A DNA stretch of 64,000 bases. Source: Glutinoglossum americanum. Lineage: Eukaryota; Ascomycota; Geoglossomycetes; Geoglossales; Geoglossaceae. The stretch lies in assembly GCA_020080175.1 (NCBI GenBank), contig JAGHQL010000008.1, positions 62,001-126,000 on the forward strand. Direction: 5' to 3'. Both the position numbers and the translations under genes were made by a program. Below are positions 47,316-57,836 of this stretch, one piece after another. The notes below the pieces were generated by a model that made no database searches, was not told the DNA's origin, and was given only the letters and a program-made list of their open reading frames with translations. The stretch's first letter is position 1, and each line of letters starts with the position of its first letter.

Positions 47316-48614
47316 GAGAAGGTTGCACCAGCTATCATTGTATCATCTTAATCGTCTGGCCTGGGGAAGGCAACAAAAATGTTATTTCTTTTGGATATTT
47401 TAAGGCGCATCTAGCGGGGTTTTCCGTTGTCTATCCTGGACCCTGAGAATTACTGGTTTCTACTTTACTAACTGTACATGAGGGGTCCTATGCCCGGGGA
47501 AAAGGATTTACTCGAAGTATTGCCGTGAAGATTCACGGTTGTGTCTCTGTCATTACCGTTTCTCAATGACCTTCTCCCAGCTCCTCTTTCGTATCGCAGG
47601 CAGTTTCACACCCTGTGATTTTCTAGTTCTGCCCCACATTATACTAAGGTTCCGTTTCTTCGTCATCTCGAAGCCAGCGGCGTCTCTAAAATTCCTCATC
47701 TCTATCTTCGCGTGCATAGGGTCGACGGTTAGCATTACAGGTATGCTCTGATATTCGTTTTAAAAGATTGGGGCGCCAATGGCCGTCAGGGTGCATCCGC
47801 CACAAGATCCTGCACGGTGAGTGCGCTTGTATCATACAAAAAAGCTGTGCCCTATAAATTCACCCGGGTGCATTCTGGGCGGTGAAGTTTGTCAGCCGAC
47901 TGGACTTCCCCAGAATCCTAGGTGGAATCGCAGATGTCTCGGAGGAAAAGTGGCCGAGGGTCGACGTAAAGCTTTCCGCGGATTCGGGGCCTCTCGTACC
48001 ACACAACCTTCGACGGCCATGCGCGTAGTATGTATGTACAGTACATGCATTTTCAGGATTCATGTATGTATGTAATGTACAAGATCAGATGGTGTTCTCT
48101 TCACCGGATTCACGGGTCCCTTGCAGCAGCGGAACAACTTGTTCCTTGACCCGAGATTGGTGGAGTCGATAAATTTCGCAGGATGCCTAGAATTCCTTGC
48201 TCAACAGCAGATGGCGAGGAGTGCAGCAGCCACGGCCGGCGCTGGACGAACCAGATCGTTCTTGCCGGCACAGATGTGGCACGCGAAGCTTCCCCCGAAT
48301 TGGGAGCTTCACGGCGACTTGACACTTTTGGCGAGTGGACAGCAAATTCGACAAGCACAGACAAGCTTGTATGCTTGTCACACGCAATGCAGAAGCATGA
48401 TGACTGTACGGCCACGCAGCAAAGACGGGAAGCAATGCATAACTACTGCAACAATTCCGGATTCATTGAGATTTTGCGAGTCTGGAATTACTCTTTACCT
48501 AACAACAACTTCCCAGGCCGAAGCGACACGGGCTTACATAATTGTTGCTTGTTTGGCTCCATTTGCTACAAAGCATTTCGTTCGAGTGGCGATAGTGGCG
48601 ACACCTCAATTGTA
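47316..48614. other. Intergenic with upstream open frame
   Basis: 1.3 kb between the Rgt1-like gene and the fusion gene. From the ATG at 48183 the frame is open into the fusion gene and would add 144 residues, but that part shows no domain, repeat or targeting signal. I treat it as probable leader. CATG/GTATGT-type short repeats lie near 48.03-48.08 kb. Confidence 0.45.
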
Positions 48615-50411
48615 ATGATGGATTCGCCTCATCCAAGCGAAGAGCTGGAGGTCCCGAGATTGCATTCTACCATCTCTGTTCCCGACATCCGTGATGGACA
48701 TCGGAAGGTACATGTCTTGTTGGGGTCTAGTGCCCCGAGATATTTATGCGCTGCAAACAAAATACTCGCGAAGCTCGTTGGTAACCCTAATATCTCAGTT
48801 AGATTAATTCCGCCATCCTGGGTGGTCGACGAGTTTGGCGGTCTGGGAGAGCATGACAGATGTACGGAGGAGAGTGAACGGATTGCTGCCGAGCTATGCG
48901 AATGGGCAGACCTGCTCGTGCTAGCTCCCATAGAAGCTGACGCCTTCGCGAGGATGCTACACGGCATGACTGGTAACACGGTGCTGGAGGTGCTACGTAG
49001 CTGGGATGTGTCGAAGAAGGCCATCCTGGTGCCGGGGATGTCAACAGCCATGTGGAAGAACCCAATGACGAAAAAGCAACTGAATAAGGTCCGCAGGAAG
49101 TGGAACTGGGTTCGAGTACTGCAACCAATGCTGTGGCAGTTTGAGGGCGCTGAAACGCCCCCCAAGAGGAACACAATTTGGGAGGGCATGGAGGAGTTAA
49201 TTGGGATAATCATAAATCAGGTTGAGTTGATGATTATCGGTCAAGATGTGGATATGACAACGGGCGTGTCGACCAACACCTCGAAAAATGGCCCCTCTCC
49301 AGCCACCCTGCCGCCGGAAATATGGAGCAGTATCTTCGAGTATCTAGGCGATTGGGAGCTTTCGACGAGACTAGGCATTTACACGAGACTACCCGTCCCA
49401 CCGGAGTGGAAGAAGCAGAAAGAGCAAGTCAGCGATATGAAAGATCTGGACTGGATCATCCTAACTGGCTCCTCAAGTGATGTCGCTGCTTGGCTCCAGA
49501 GCAGGACGGCGCCACTGTGGCTATCTAGCTTGTGCGTGAAGCTCATTATCAAGTTCGCCTGGACCGAGTTGCTGTCATATCTCGAGAGGGATCATGAGGA
49601 CCTGTTCTGGGCAACATTCGGCCACACGCTCCTCCCCACTAAAGCCAGCGCTGTCTTTGGTAGAGTTGAGGTATTAGAGTGGTGGCGAACATCCCCGTCG
49701 TTTCTCACGAGAGAATACACTGCGGAGGCTGTTGATGGCGCCAGTAGGGTAGGCTTCGTTCATGCCCTCGACTGGTGGCGGAAATCTGGCTTGCCAATGT
49801 GCTACACCGAGGCTGCCCTGGAGCAAGCCTCATCAAGGGGAAATGTTGAAGTGCTCGAATGGTGGAAGACCGCTTCCATGCACCAAGGATACTACAACAC
49901 CGTCTCGGATGCATCTAGACATGGCGCATCACGGAGAAGTGCCGCCATGTATGCTGGGCATCACAGATCTGCCTCTGCGGATATCACCGGCCCACTGCGT
50001 CTCAAAGTCGGTAAATCCATCTGCTTGGCCGCGCAGAACGGCCAAGTGGAGACGATTCGGTGGTGGGATGCTTCCGGCATCCCGTATCTACATGAAGAAT
50101 CGGTTGCGAAAATCGCATCGACGTATGGTCACGTCAAGGTACTACAACTATGGAAGGAACTTAAAGGCGGGAAGATGATTTACGACAATCAGGTGCTTGT
50201 GGGTCCAACCAAGAATGGACATCGTGACGTGCTGGAATGGTGGCGCAACAGTGGCTTCAAAGTTGAGTATAAGACATGCGATATTGAAGAGGCGTTGGAG
50301 GACTGTGTCGGAGGATTCGCCACCACAGAGGAAGTGAAGAAGTGGTGGGCAAGAAACGGGCTGAATTTGGGGGTGGGCACCTCAGAATGGATGAGGGTCA
50401 AAGTCCTCTGA
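48615..50411 (+). CDS. Flavoprotein (PPCDC/Hal3-like) - F-box - ankyrin-like repeat fusion
   Basis: One exon, 598 aa from ATG 48615 (in-frame ATG at 48183 would give 742 aa). Residues about 25-210 match the HFCD flavoprotein fold: HVLLGSSAPRYLCAANKI, EWADLLVLAPIEADAFARML, AILVPGMSTAMWKNPMTKKQ. Compared with PPCDC, the catalytic His before EL-x2-WAD is Ala, the Asn of PxMNxxMW is Ser, and the LACGD-type Cys loop is absent. It therefore looks like a non-catalytic, Hal3-type domain. Residues about 235-260 resemble an F-box (ATLPPEIWSSIFEYLGDWEL). The rest is a chain of about seven ankyrin-like units with the core VEVLEWWRTS (HALDWWRKSGLP, VEVLEWWKTASM, VETIRWWDASGIP, VKVLQLWKEL, RDVLEWWRNSGF). 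An F-box plus repeats suggests substrate recruitment to an SCF ligase. The combination is unfamiliar to me. Confidence 0.78.
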   Translation: MMDSPHPSEELEVPRLHSTISVPDIRDGHRKVHVLLGSSAPRYLCAANKILAKLVGNPNISVRLIPPSWVVDEFGGLGEHDRCTEESERIAAELCEWADLLVLAPIEADAFARMLHGMTGNTVLEVLRSWDVSKKAILVPGMSTAMWKNPMTKKQLNKVRRKWNWVRVLQPMLWQFEGAETPPKRNTIWEGMEELIGIIINQVELMIIGQDVDMTTGVSTNTSKNGPSPATLPPEIWSSIFEYLGDWELSTRLGIYTRLPVPPEWKKQKEQVSDMKDLDWIILTGSSSDVAAWLQSRTAPLWLSSLCVKLIIKFAWTELLSYLERDHEDLFWATFGHTLLPTKASAVFGRVEVLEWWRTSPSFLTREYTAEAVDGASRVGFVHALDWWRKSGLPMCYTEAALEQASSRGNVEVLEWWKTASMHQGYYNTVSDASRHGASRRSAAMYAGHHRSASADITGPLRLKVGKSICLAAQNGQVETIRWWDASGIPYLHEESVAKIASTYGHVKVLQLWKELKGGKMIYDNQVLVGPTKNGHRDVLEWWRNSGFKVEYKTCDIEEALEDCVGGFATTEEVKKWWARNGLNLGVGTSEWMRVKVL

Positions 50412-51563
50412 AACTATGGCCCAGGAGGCGCCTTTTTTCTTTTTTTTTTTTCTTTCCTACCGCGACACAATGAAGTGGTGTTCATCGCATCGCATTCACA
50501 AGAGGTTGCACTTGGGGGGGAGCGATGGTTCATGCATGTCATAAGCTAACGTAATCCTACGGGAGTATGTCTGAGAGGCGGAGCCGTTAATTAAAAACTA
50601 AAATTGAAGAAACAAAAAAGATCAAAGCTACGGGAGGGATGGAGATCGCTGGGAAGAAAAAAAAAATAAATTAAATAAATAAATGTATGGCTCCCCCATT
50701 TTTTTTTATTTTATTTTATATTACAAAAGCCCAAAGCCAGAAAAAAAAAAAAGTTTTCCCTCTTTCCCTTTTTCTTTTTCTTCTTTTTCTCCCTCCCCAG
50801 TTCTCTCGGGGCCCTTGCGACCCAAAAAGGGGGTCGTAGTTCCCCCCCCCCCCTCTCGTCACATCGCACACCACCAAAAAAAAAGAACAGATAACATCCT
50901 CCCTGTTTCTTTTTTTTTTTTTTTTTTCGCATTCCCCATAACGTAAAAACCGGAGATGGAGGCCCCCGCTCTAGTTCAGGATGTGAACTCATTTTCGAAC
51001 ACGTCGTATTTTTTCGGGGAAGGGAGAGAGAAGGAAAAAAGAAAAAAAGGGGGGGGGGAAGTGTGGAGGGTCGGGCCGGTGGTTTTTTTATCGCGGGATG
51101 CCGGACGGGCGGATGTGAGATGCGGGATAAGGTTTTTGTTTTTTATTTTATTTTTTGGGTTTTACGGGATGATGCGAGGCGAGGCGGGGGAGTTAATATT
51201 GGGTGTGTGGATATATATATATCATAATTAGGTCCTTGGGGACAGGGAGGATGCTTCTGTCTGAGGGTTCGATTATGCTAATGCTAATGCTAATGCTGTG
51301 CTATGCTATGCGTGAACTATGCTCTGCAATGTATGTGTGAATGCATGGGGAAAGGAGATTCGTGAAAGGTGAAGGGGGGAAGGTTAATACGGTGGGGTAT
51401 CGTTAGAAGGGAGAGGAACTGAATCGCGGGCTGGGAGAAAAAAAAACACAAGGGGGGGGTAAGGCGGTGGTAGTGGCGAACCCACCACCCCCCATTCAGC
51501 AGGTCAAAACAATTAACAATCCCTTCCCCCGGTCAATCAACTCAAATCGAATCCGACGACGCC
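50412..51563. other. Low-complexity convergent 3' region
   Basis: 1.15 kb between the convergent stops of the fusion gene and the LAMTOR1-like gene. It is dense in A, T and G runs and polypyrimidine (50.43-50.95 kb). An ATGCTA-type repeat follows at 51275-51311. Open frames here come from the homopolymers. Confidence 0.6.
51275..51311. repeat. ATGCTA hexamer repeat
   Basis: Three exact ATGCTA copies, then a degenerate tail of CTATG units. It is intergenic. Confidence 0.75.
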
Positions 51564-52437
51564 TCACCTCCTCCTCCCCGGCTCCAGCCCCGCGAACCCC
51601 CCGACCAACTCCCCAACACTTCCCCTCTTCACCTCCCGGATGCTGCAAACCACCTTCTCCGCCTCCTGTCCCAGACCAACCAACCACGCTCTCTCCTCCT
51701 CACTGACCGCATCAGCAGGTAGCGGTTGCGGGAGCTCTGGCAAAGGCGGCGGGGATGTCTTTTGAAGCAGGAGACGGTACGAACGCGTTTTAGAGGCGGT
51801 GTGGTGGTTCGGCGGAGGGTGGTAGTGCGTGTTGGGGTTGTTGTGGAGGTGGTGACCGTTGTGCTGGGGGGGTTGTGGTTGTGATTGTGAGGGGAGGAGC
51901 GGGTGAGTTGGGGCGTTGGCGAGGGGAATTGTTGGTGTGGTTGTGGTTGATGGTGCAGCGGGGAGAGAGAATATATCGATGAGATTGCTGGGGAGTTGGT
52001 GGGTGGAAATGTCAGCTAGTGGTCATGAATCTCAAATAGGGGGAGTAGAAGTAATAATAATAATAATAATATGGAAGGAATTCGCAAGATAAACAAATAA
52101 CTCACTCCGAGGTCCTCGCGACGATTCTCCTCAGCGCCTCGGTCTCACGTTGTAGGTCCAGTGGCGATCCGCCGCTCCCACCACCAGCGCCATGGCCGGA
52201 CGGGTGGTGTGTGCCGTAATGACCAGGCAGCAGCTGGTCGTCGGAAAGGAGCCTGGAGGTCTCAGAAGGCTATATTGAATGTTTTGTTTTAATGTCAGCG
52301 TACTTGGTGGTTGTAGAAGATGAAGGGGCGAGCGGGTGAGATGCGGAGAAGTGAGATCGAAGGGTAAGGTGAACGATAACATACGTCGTCGGAGAGAAGG
52401 CCTGACAGCCCAAGACAGGAGAGGCAGGCTCCCATCG
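51564..52437 (-). CDS. LAMTOR1/Meh1-like subunit of the EGO/Ragulator complex
   Basis: Three exons (52437-52387, 52269-52106, 51987-51564) sum to 639 nt, giving 212 aa. The start MGACLSCLGLSGLLSDD has Gly2 for N-myristoylation and Cys4/Cys7 for palmitoylation, the vacuole-membrane anchor of LAMTOR1/Meh1. The family core follows across the second splice: RETEALRRIVARTSDNLIDI, then FSLPA. A His/Asn/Pro/Thr-rich insert leads to a C-terminal helix (VSEEERAWLVGLGQEAEKVV, GSVGELVGGFAGLEPG). In yeast the EGO complex tethers Rag GTPases to the vacuole and activates TORC1 with amino acids. None of the exons stands out as an open frame. The long poly-His/Asn/Pro insert seems expanded. Confidence 0.85.
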
Positions 52438-52994
52438 TGAGAGGCGCGGATGGAGAGCTTCAAAAAAAAAATCTTCTGCTCCCGTCCTCTCCTTCCTCCG
52501 CCCTTAATTTATTATTTTCCCTCCTGTGCGTTCGCGCAGCGGTGAGGGTGAGAGCGATGAGATTCCGCCGGGCGTCGAGTGTGTGCGGGTTTGGAGTCGC
52601 GGTGAGCGAGTTATTGAACCCGCTATGCGCATACAAAACGCTGAAGAGACAAAGTTGCCCAGGGGGCATTCACCTTCACCGCCGCCGGTATTATTATCGT
52701 TTATCAATCCGTTATTAGACCCCTTAGGCAACCCGTCCTAAGAGGTATTTTGTACGTATGTCAAGGTGCGAAACGAGAGTGTTGGTTGGGTCTGACAGAT
52801 CTTATGGTGATCGGTGGAGACACGCGGGCGGGAAGATTGCTTGTATTCAAAGAGCTAAGGGCTTTCCCGCCTGTTCGGGTTTCACACCCTCGCTCGCAAA
52901 TACCCCACGCAAAAGGACGAGGTAACAAGGGAACAAGGGACAAGGGGACAAGGAGATTATCCCAACCTCTGGGATTTTCTTTCTATTTAGGAGT

Positions 52995-53018
52995 CTGCTT
53001 CTGCTTCTGCTTCTGCTT
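52995..53018. repeat. CTGCTT hexamer, four copies
   Basis: Four exact tandem copies, intergenic. Confidence 0.85.
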
Positions 53019-53349
53019 CTCTGCACTGTTCGTTTCTCGTGCGCAGGGCATGCTTAGCCGGTCTGGTATATATATCCACGCAAAACGGTCATGCTTAATC
53101 GAGGGGGAAACTCGTGGCGATCAGTGAGAATTGGGGGCGACCGGGGCAGCTTTGAACCCTTTGAGGAACGCCGAACGCTCTTCTGGTTTGGTAATGGGAA
53201 TGGGCGTGTTTCCTACTCTGGACAACGAATATGCAGAGGCTCATCGCTAATACCGTGAGTGGCGGGCGGGCTGCTTGGCAACGTTGATGCGACGCCCCTA
53301 CATGATGCACTGAACAACACGATAATTCCGGACCGTCCGGCACGAGTAT

Positions 53350-53377
53350 GGGAGATGGGAGATGGGAGATGGGAGAT
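53350..53377. repeat. GGGAGAT heptamer, four copies
   Basis: Four exact tandem copies followed by related GGAAGGT/GGAAGAT units, intergenic. Confidence 0.85.
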
Positions 53378-54444
53378 GGTGGAAGGTGGAAGATGGAGAC
53401 GCTTCATCTTACACTGGATCCACACGTGCAATATGAATTGAATAAATAAATAGCGGCGGCTTCTCCAGGGCAGGGATTGGAATGTTCTAATCTGGTTTGG
53501 GGGTCGTGTGAACCTTTTCTCCGACAGGAGCATCTCAATCGGGCGTGAGTCGAATGCGGAGATACTATGGCTGGCCAAGGCGGTCGATCTATTCGCAACG
53601 CGAGCGTATCTGCCATGCAGTTTCGCATCTTATCGCGCTGTTGCCTGCTTCTTATTGACTTTACAACCTATCCGCTGCCTTGTGCTCCTGAGCTGATGCG
53701 ACCAATAGGCCGCTCACCTTAAATGAATGGAAACCAGGAAAGTGCCATTATATAGTGCGTGGGCGCACCCAAATGAATTGGAGAGCGTCCGCACTACCAT
53801 GTAACCATGAACCACGAGATACCCATCTCATAATACGATTGACACGAGGGTATTTATGTCGGGCAAGCAAGCTCGACGATCATCGCCAGGCATCTCTCGT
53901 TGCAAGCACATATAGTGGGATACCTATATGTGCAAAATACTATAGACAATCAGGCATTCGGACCTACAGAGGGAAAGCATCAAGTAACTGGTGCGCACGT
54001 GAGACGTTCAACGGGATAAGTGTGAACCTAAGGCGCGCACCTGGGACATAGCACCATGGGCGCGAAATAGGAGGCTGCATGTAGGTATCTGCAAACCCCT
54101 ATCGGAGATCTTCTAGCGGGCGCCGCGTTATCTACAGGTTGCGGAGTTGGTTCCGGTGGGTTCAAGGACTTGACTAGCGATAGGAGAGGCTCCACTAGGG
54201 TGAGCTCCTAAGATGAAACAACACCGGCGGAGGCCGACACCCCACCTTCGGCCGAATTGCATGGACACACGTCACAGGCAACGTGTGACTAGGGAATATC
54301 TGTGCAGTTCGTAGGGGGTAGCGACTTCTCCGTATCAATTCTTCCTAGCCGATCCGTCGAGATGTGGGAATGCGTCCAATGCCCGTGTAAGGTGGGCCCA
54401 AAACCATCCCAACCTTAGGTTCGAGGGTTAGTTATATGCGGTTT

Positions 54445-56455
54445 CTATGCCACTCTTTCCTCACCCGCTCCCTCTCTCGGACCATCGATAACGCCGCTAG
54501 CCTGTAGTTGCCCTAGAAGTCCTTCCTTGCCCACTTTCATCGCTCGCTCAAGCTGCGCCTCCTCCTCCCTCAGTCTTCCCTTACCCATTTCGATCTCTCC
54601 CTTCACCCTCATCTTTTCTCTCAACACCATCTTCTCCCTTTCCTTCAGGGCACGTTCCCTCCTCTCGCGCTCTTCTCGTTTCTGAAGTTGCTCGGCATCT
54701 TCTATTACCTCGGAAGCCTGGGGGGGTGCCGGCAACGTAGATATGTATGCCTTGATGAGAGGGTCACGGGAGGCAGGTGGGACAGAAATATACCGAATGT
54801 CTGTTAGCAAGGTAGGAGGGAGGTTGCCTATAGTAGTAGAGCGGTTGAGGGAGTGGAGGGGAATGGATTTGAGGAGAGCATTAAGTTCGCGTGTGAGAGT
54901 TGATATGGGCAATTTTAACCCTGAGGAGCATTATTTAGTCGATTATCTCTAAAATAGACTAGAAACAATACGAAAATGGAGGCTTACGTGCAATATAATC
55001 TCGGTACCATTTCTCTCGATCTTTGTCAGAGAGTTTGCTGTCCCGCATTTCAGGCTCTTTCTTGTACTTCCGTTTAAACTCAGGCCAGTATAATTTTGGG
55101 GTTGCGTTCCTTTGTAGAAACTCAAGGTATGGGATCCGTGGCTGTGATCAATCCGGATTAGCATCAAATCTCTTCATCCAAAAGTCTGATTAAGAGATAG
55201 ACCAATTAAGTGGACTGAAGGAAGTCGAAAATGGCATACATCTTTCTTTTCTGCAATCGCTTTCTCTTCTTTAAGTTTTTGTATCCTTTCCCTACTCCAC
55301 TCATCCCAAGTCTCTTTCCTAGATCTCATGTTTGGCAATATTTTGTAGCGCTCGTCCTCTACCACTTTCCCTTCCTCAATAACCTTATCCCATGTGCTGT
55401 AAGGGCTAATAAGGTAATCGTCTAACATATCCTTGAAAAGCCCTTTGGAGTCCTCTCCAGAAAGGAGGCCATCTTCTGCGTCTACTTCTAGTTCTCCTGA
55501 GCCATCATCTTTAGCGAATTCGTTATATTCCTCGCCGCCACCCTCTCCCATCGCAGCGAGTTGCCATGCTATGTCGTCCTCGTTAAACTCAACCGGTTGA
55601 CCCGGGTCCCGCGTTTTTTGGCGCTTGGTCGAATTATCCTCATCCTCTTCCTCGGATTCATCTGCCTCTTCATACTCATCAGTGTCTTCTTCATCTCCTT
55701 CATCGACAGCTGCAAAGGTGCGCTTGAGGGATACAGCATCCGCCTCTGATGTTATAGCTGTACTCTCTTCTGTTTGGCCATCTTGCCCACCATCTCCCAA
55801 ACTCTCTTGGCCCCTCTCAGTTCGCTGCAGCTCTGCCTTGTCAAACCTCTCCACGCCCTCCCTGAGCTCCTCTGGGATCTTCCAAAAACTACTCCTCTTC
55901 TCAGGGTGATAGAAGAACCGTCTTCCCAACTTCGTTTTCACCAGCAGCCACGGTTCGCAGCCTGGTATTTGGTGCTTCGATTTAGGTCGATCCTCCGGTA
56001 GGTTTCTATCCTTTCGGTTTTGATGGAAGCCCCCCCTGAACCCACCACGACCTCCAATCCCCCCCCCATGGGAAAACTGTGGACTAAGCAGATTGCCCTG
56101 GAAACCCCCAATCGGCGCATCGAAACGGAACCCTGCATTTGGAGTGTGCACGGGGTAAGTAGGAAACCCGGGTGGATAGAAACCCTGAGGCGGGTTTGAG
56201 ACAGGATAAGGAGGAAGAGCTCCTTGCGGATAAGTTTGAGGTGGAGCAATGGGCCGCGTATATGTTGACTGCTTTGTCGCGGCATTGTAATAGTAAGCGT
56301 GGCCTGCGAATCATTTGCACGGAGTTAGCATAGAAATAGAGCGTTGGGACGATATAGACGAACGTACCTGTAGGGGCTTTATGCTCAGTCCATCCGGGTG
56401 GTAGCGGAGTCAAGTCGCTCGAAGGTTTTTTTGGCTGATGGGTTGATTTCAGCAT
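54445..56455 (-). CDS. WW and FF domain protein, TCERG1/Dre4-like
   Basis: Four exons (56455-56368, 56303-55240, 55141-54988, 54920-54445) sum to 1782 nt, giving 593 aa. A canonical WW domain lies at about 16-47 (LPPGWTEHKAPTGHAYYYNA, then TKQSTYTRP), split by the first intron. A Pro/Tyr/Gly-rich linker precedes a second, degenerate WW (EPWLLVKTKLGRRFFYHPEK, SSFWKIPEEL). An acidic region leads to FF-type repeats: ISPYSTWDKVIEE to RKETWDEWSR, then PRIPYLEFLQRNA to KWYRDYIARLK. A charged coiled coil (REERERRERALKEREKMVLR) ends the protein. WW plus FF is the layout of TCERG1/CA150, Prp40 and fission-yeast Dre4, which couple splicing and transcription. The upstream frame extends to a TTG at 56503 but ATG 56455 is the first ATG. 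Confidence 0.85.
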
Positions 56456-56650
56456 GTTGAATTCTAGTGCTCGGGGCGTCCAGAATTTCCAATGGGATGT
56501 CAATAGATCAATCGAGCCTCACACGTGATATTAGCCTCACTTGCTTGAGCTACGCGTTGGCGAGTGCCTGATCCTAAACCTACCATTCATAGAGCCCAAA
56601 TAGAAGAGAAAGCTCCGGCCTTCACAAAATCGAAAACTCCTGTCACCGCA
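56456..56650. promoter_or_regulatory. Divergent promoter, WW/FF gene / PRE9
   Basis: A compact 195-bp space between outward-facing starts. It has CACGTGAT at 56522-56529. I did not see the yeast Rpn4 box (GGTGGCAAA) here. Confidence 0.5.
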
Positions 56651-57608
56651 ATGTCTCGGAGGTATGATTCGAGAGTAAGTTACTGTATATTTGCAGGCAC
56701 CTGAAGAATCTATAGGCTAATAAAGCTCTTAGACGACTATATTCTCCCCTGAGGGTCGCCTCTACCAAGTTGAATATGCCCTAGAGGCCATTTCACATGC
56801 AGGGACCGCACTGGGTATATTGGCAAAGGATGGAATTGTATTAGCGGCAGAGAGGAAAGTGACGAGCAAGCTATTGGAGCAGGATACATCGGCAGAGAAG
56901 CTGTATATTTTAAATGAGTTTGTCCTCCTTCATCTGTTAGCTGACGGGCCGTTATTGATATGCCTCATCTTGCAGTAATATGATATGTGCTGTCGCAGGC
57001 ATGACCGCTGATGCTAACATCCTTATCAACTACGCCCGCCAAGCCGCTCAACGCTACCTCCTAACTTTCAATGAAGATATTCCTTGCGAGCAACTCGTTC
57101 GCCGCCTGTGCGATCTTAAGCAAGGGTATACACAACATGGTGGCCTTCGCCCCTTCGGCGTCTCCTTTATCTACGCCGGCTACGATCCTCAAAGGCAGTT
57201 CCAACTATATCAAAGCAATCCCAGCGGGAACTACGGTGGATGGAAAGCAACCAGCGTAGGAGCAAACAATGCTAGTGCGCAAAGTCTCCTAAAACAAGAC
57301 TATAAGGAAGATTGTGATCTGAAGGAGGCGTGTGGTATGGCCGTGAAGGTCCTTAGTAAGACCATGGATTCAACGAAATTGAGTAGTGAGAAGAGTGAGT
57401 CTTCGATCCGTTTCCTCTACAGGCCTAATTTAGAGGTACCATGAGCTCGCCGTAACAGTGCTGATTTCTGGTACCCACAGTCGAGTTTGCTACCGTAGGG
57501 AAAACGAAGGATGGAAAGATTTACCATCACCTATGGGGCGCAGAAGAGATCACCGCATTGCTTAAGGAGCATGACCTAGCGAAAGGCGAGGATGCGGAGA
57601 TGGGATAG
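56651..57608 (+). CDS. pre9: 20S proteasome subunit alpha-3 (PRE9/PSMA4)
   Basis: Four exons (56651-56674, 56733-56917, 56976-57394, 57481-57608) sum to 756 nt, giving 251 aa. It begins [37 protein letters not shown], the alpha-subunit N-terminal signature that forms the gate. [13 protein letters not shown] and [19 protein letters not shown] are typical of the alpha family. The set [16 protein letters not shown] points to alpha-3 (yeast Pre9, human PSMA4). It is a non-catalytic outer-ring subunit. The second intron uses a weak donor (GTTTGT). Its 3' end converges on the F-box gene. Confidence 0.95.
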
Positions 57609-57836
57609 TCACCCCTAGTCAAAGTTTGGGCGCAATTGCAAGGCGCTCAGGAGAGGTACAGCCTTTTGTGACAATAGAACCTATCTCACGTGTAGAAGCC
57701 TCCTGATACGATAGAAATAGCTAGTGAAGGAAAGGACGGTGCTTCGCCCTTACGGTAACACTAGAGATCAAGTTAAGCTGTCTAATCAATGCAAACACCC
57801 ATTGTGAAAAGGAAAATGCAAAAATGCAAGAGTCTT

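Larger units (their letters stand above)
52438..54444. other. 2-kb intergenic block with simple repeats
   Basis: The block holds the promoter of the LAMTOR1-like gene and the 3' region of the WW/FF gene. It contains CTGCTT and GGGAGAT repeats and an ACAAGGG-type run near 52.92-52.95 kb. No gene was supported. Confidence 0.5.

Noticed and set aside
50683-51231. Frames rich in Phe/Lys in the convergent 3' region
   Set aside because: They are translations of poly-A, poly-T and poly-G runs.
51262-51312. GGTTCGATT, looking like a tRNA T-arm
   Set aside because: The flanks are a simple hexamer repeat; no other arms pair.
56456-56503. Upstream extension of the WW/FF protein (MTSHWKFW...)
   Set aside because: It begins at a TTG, not an ATG; the first ATG is at 56455 just before the WW domain.
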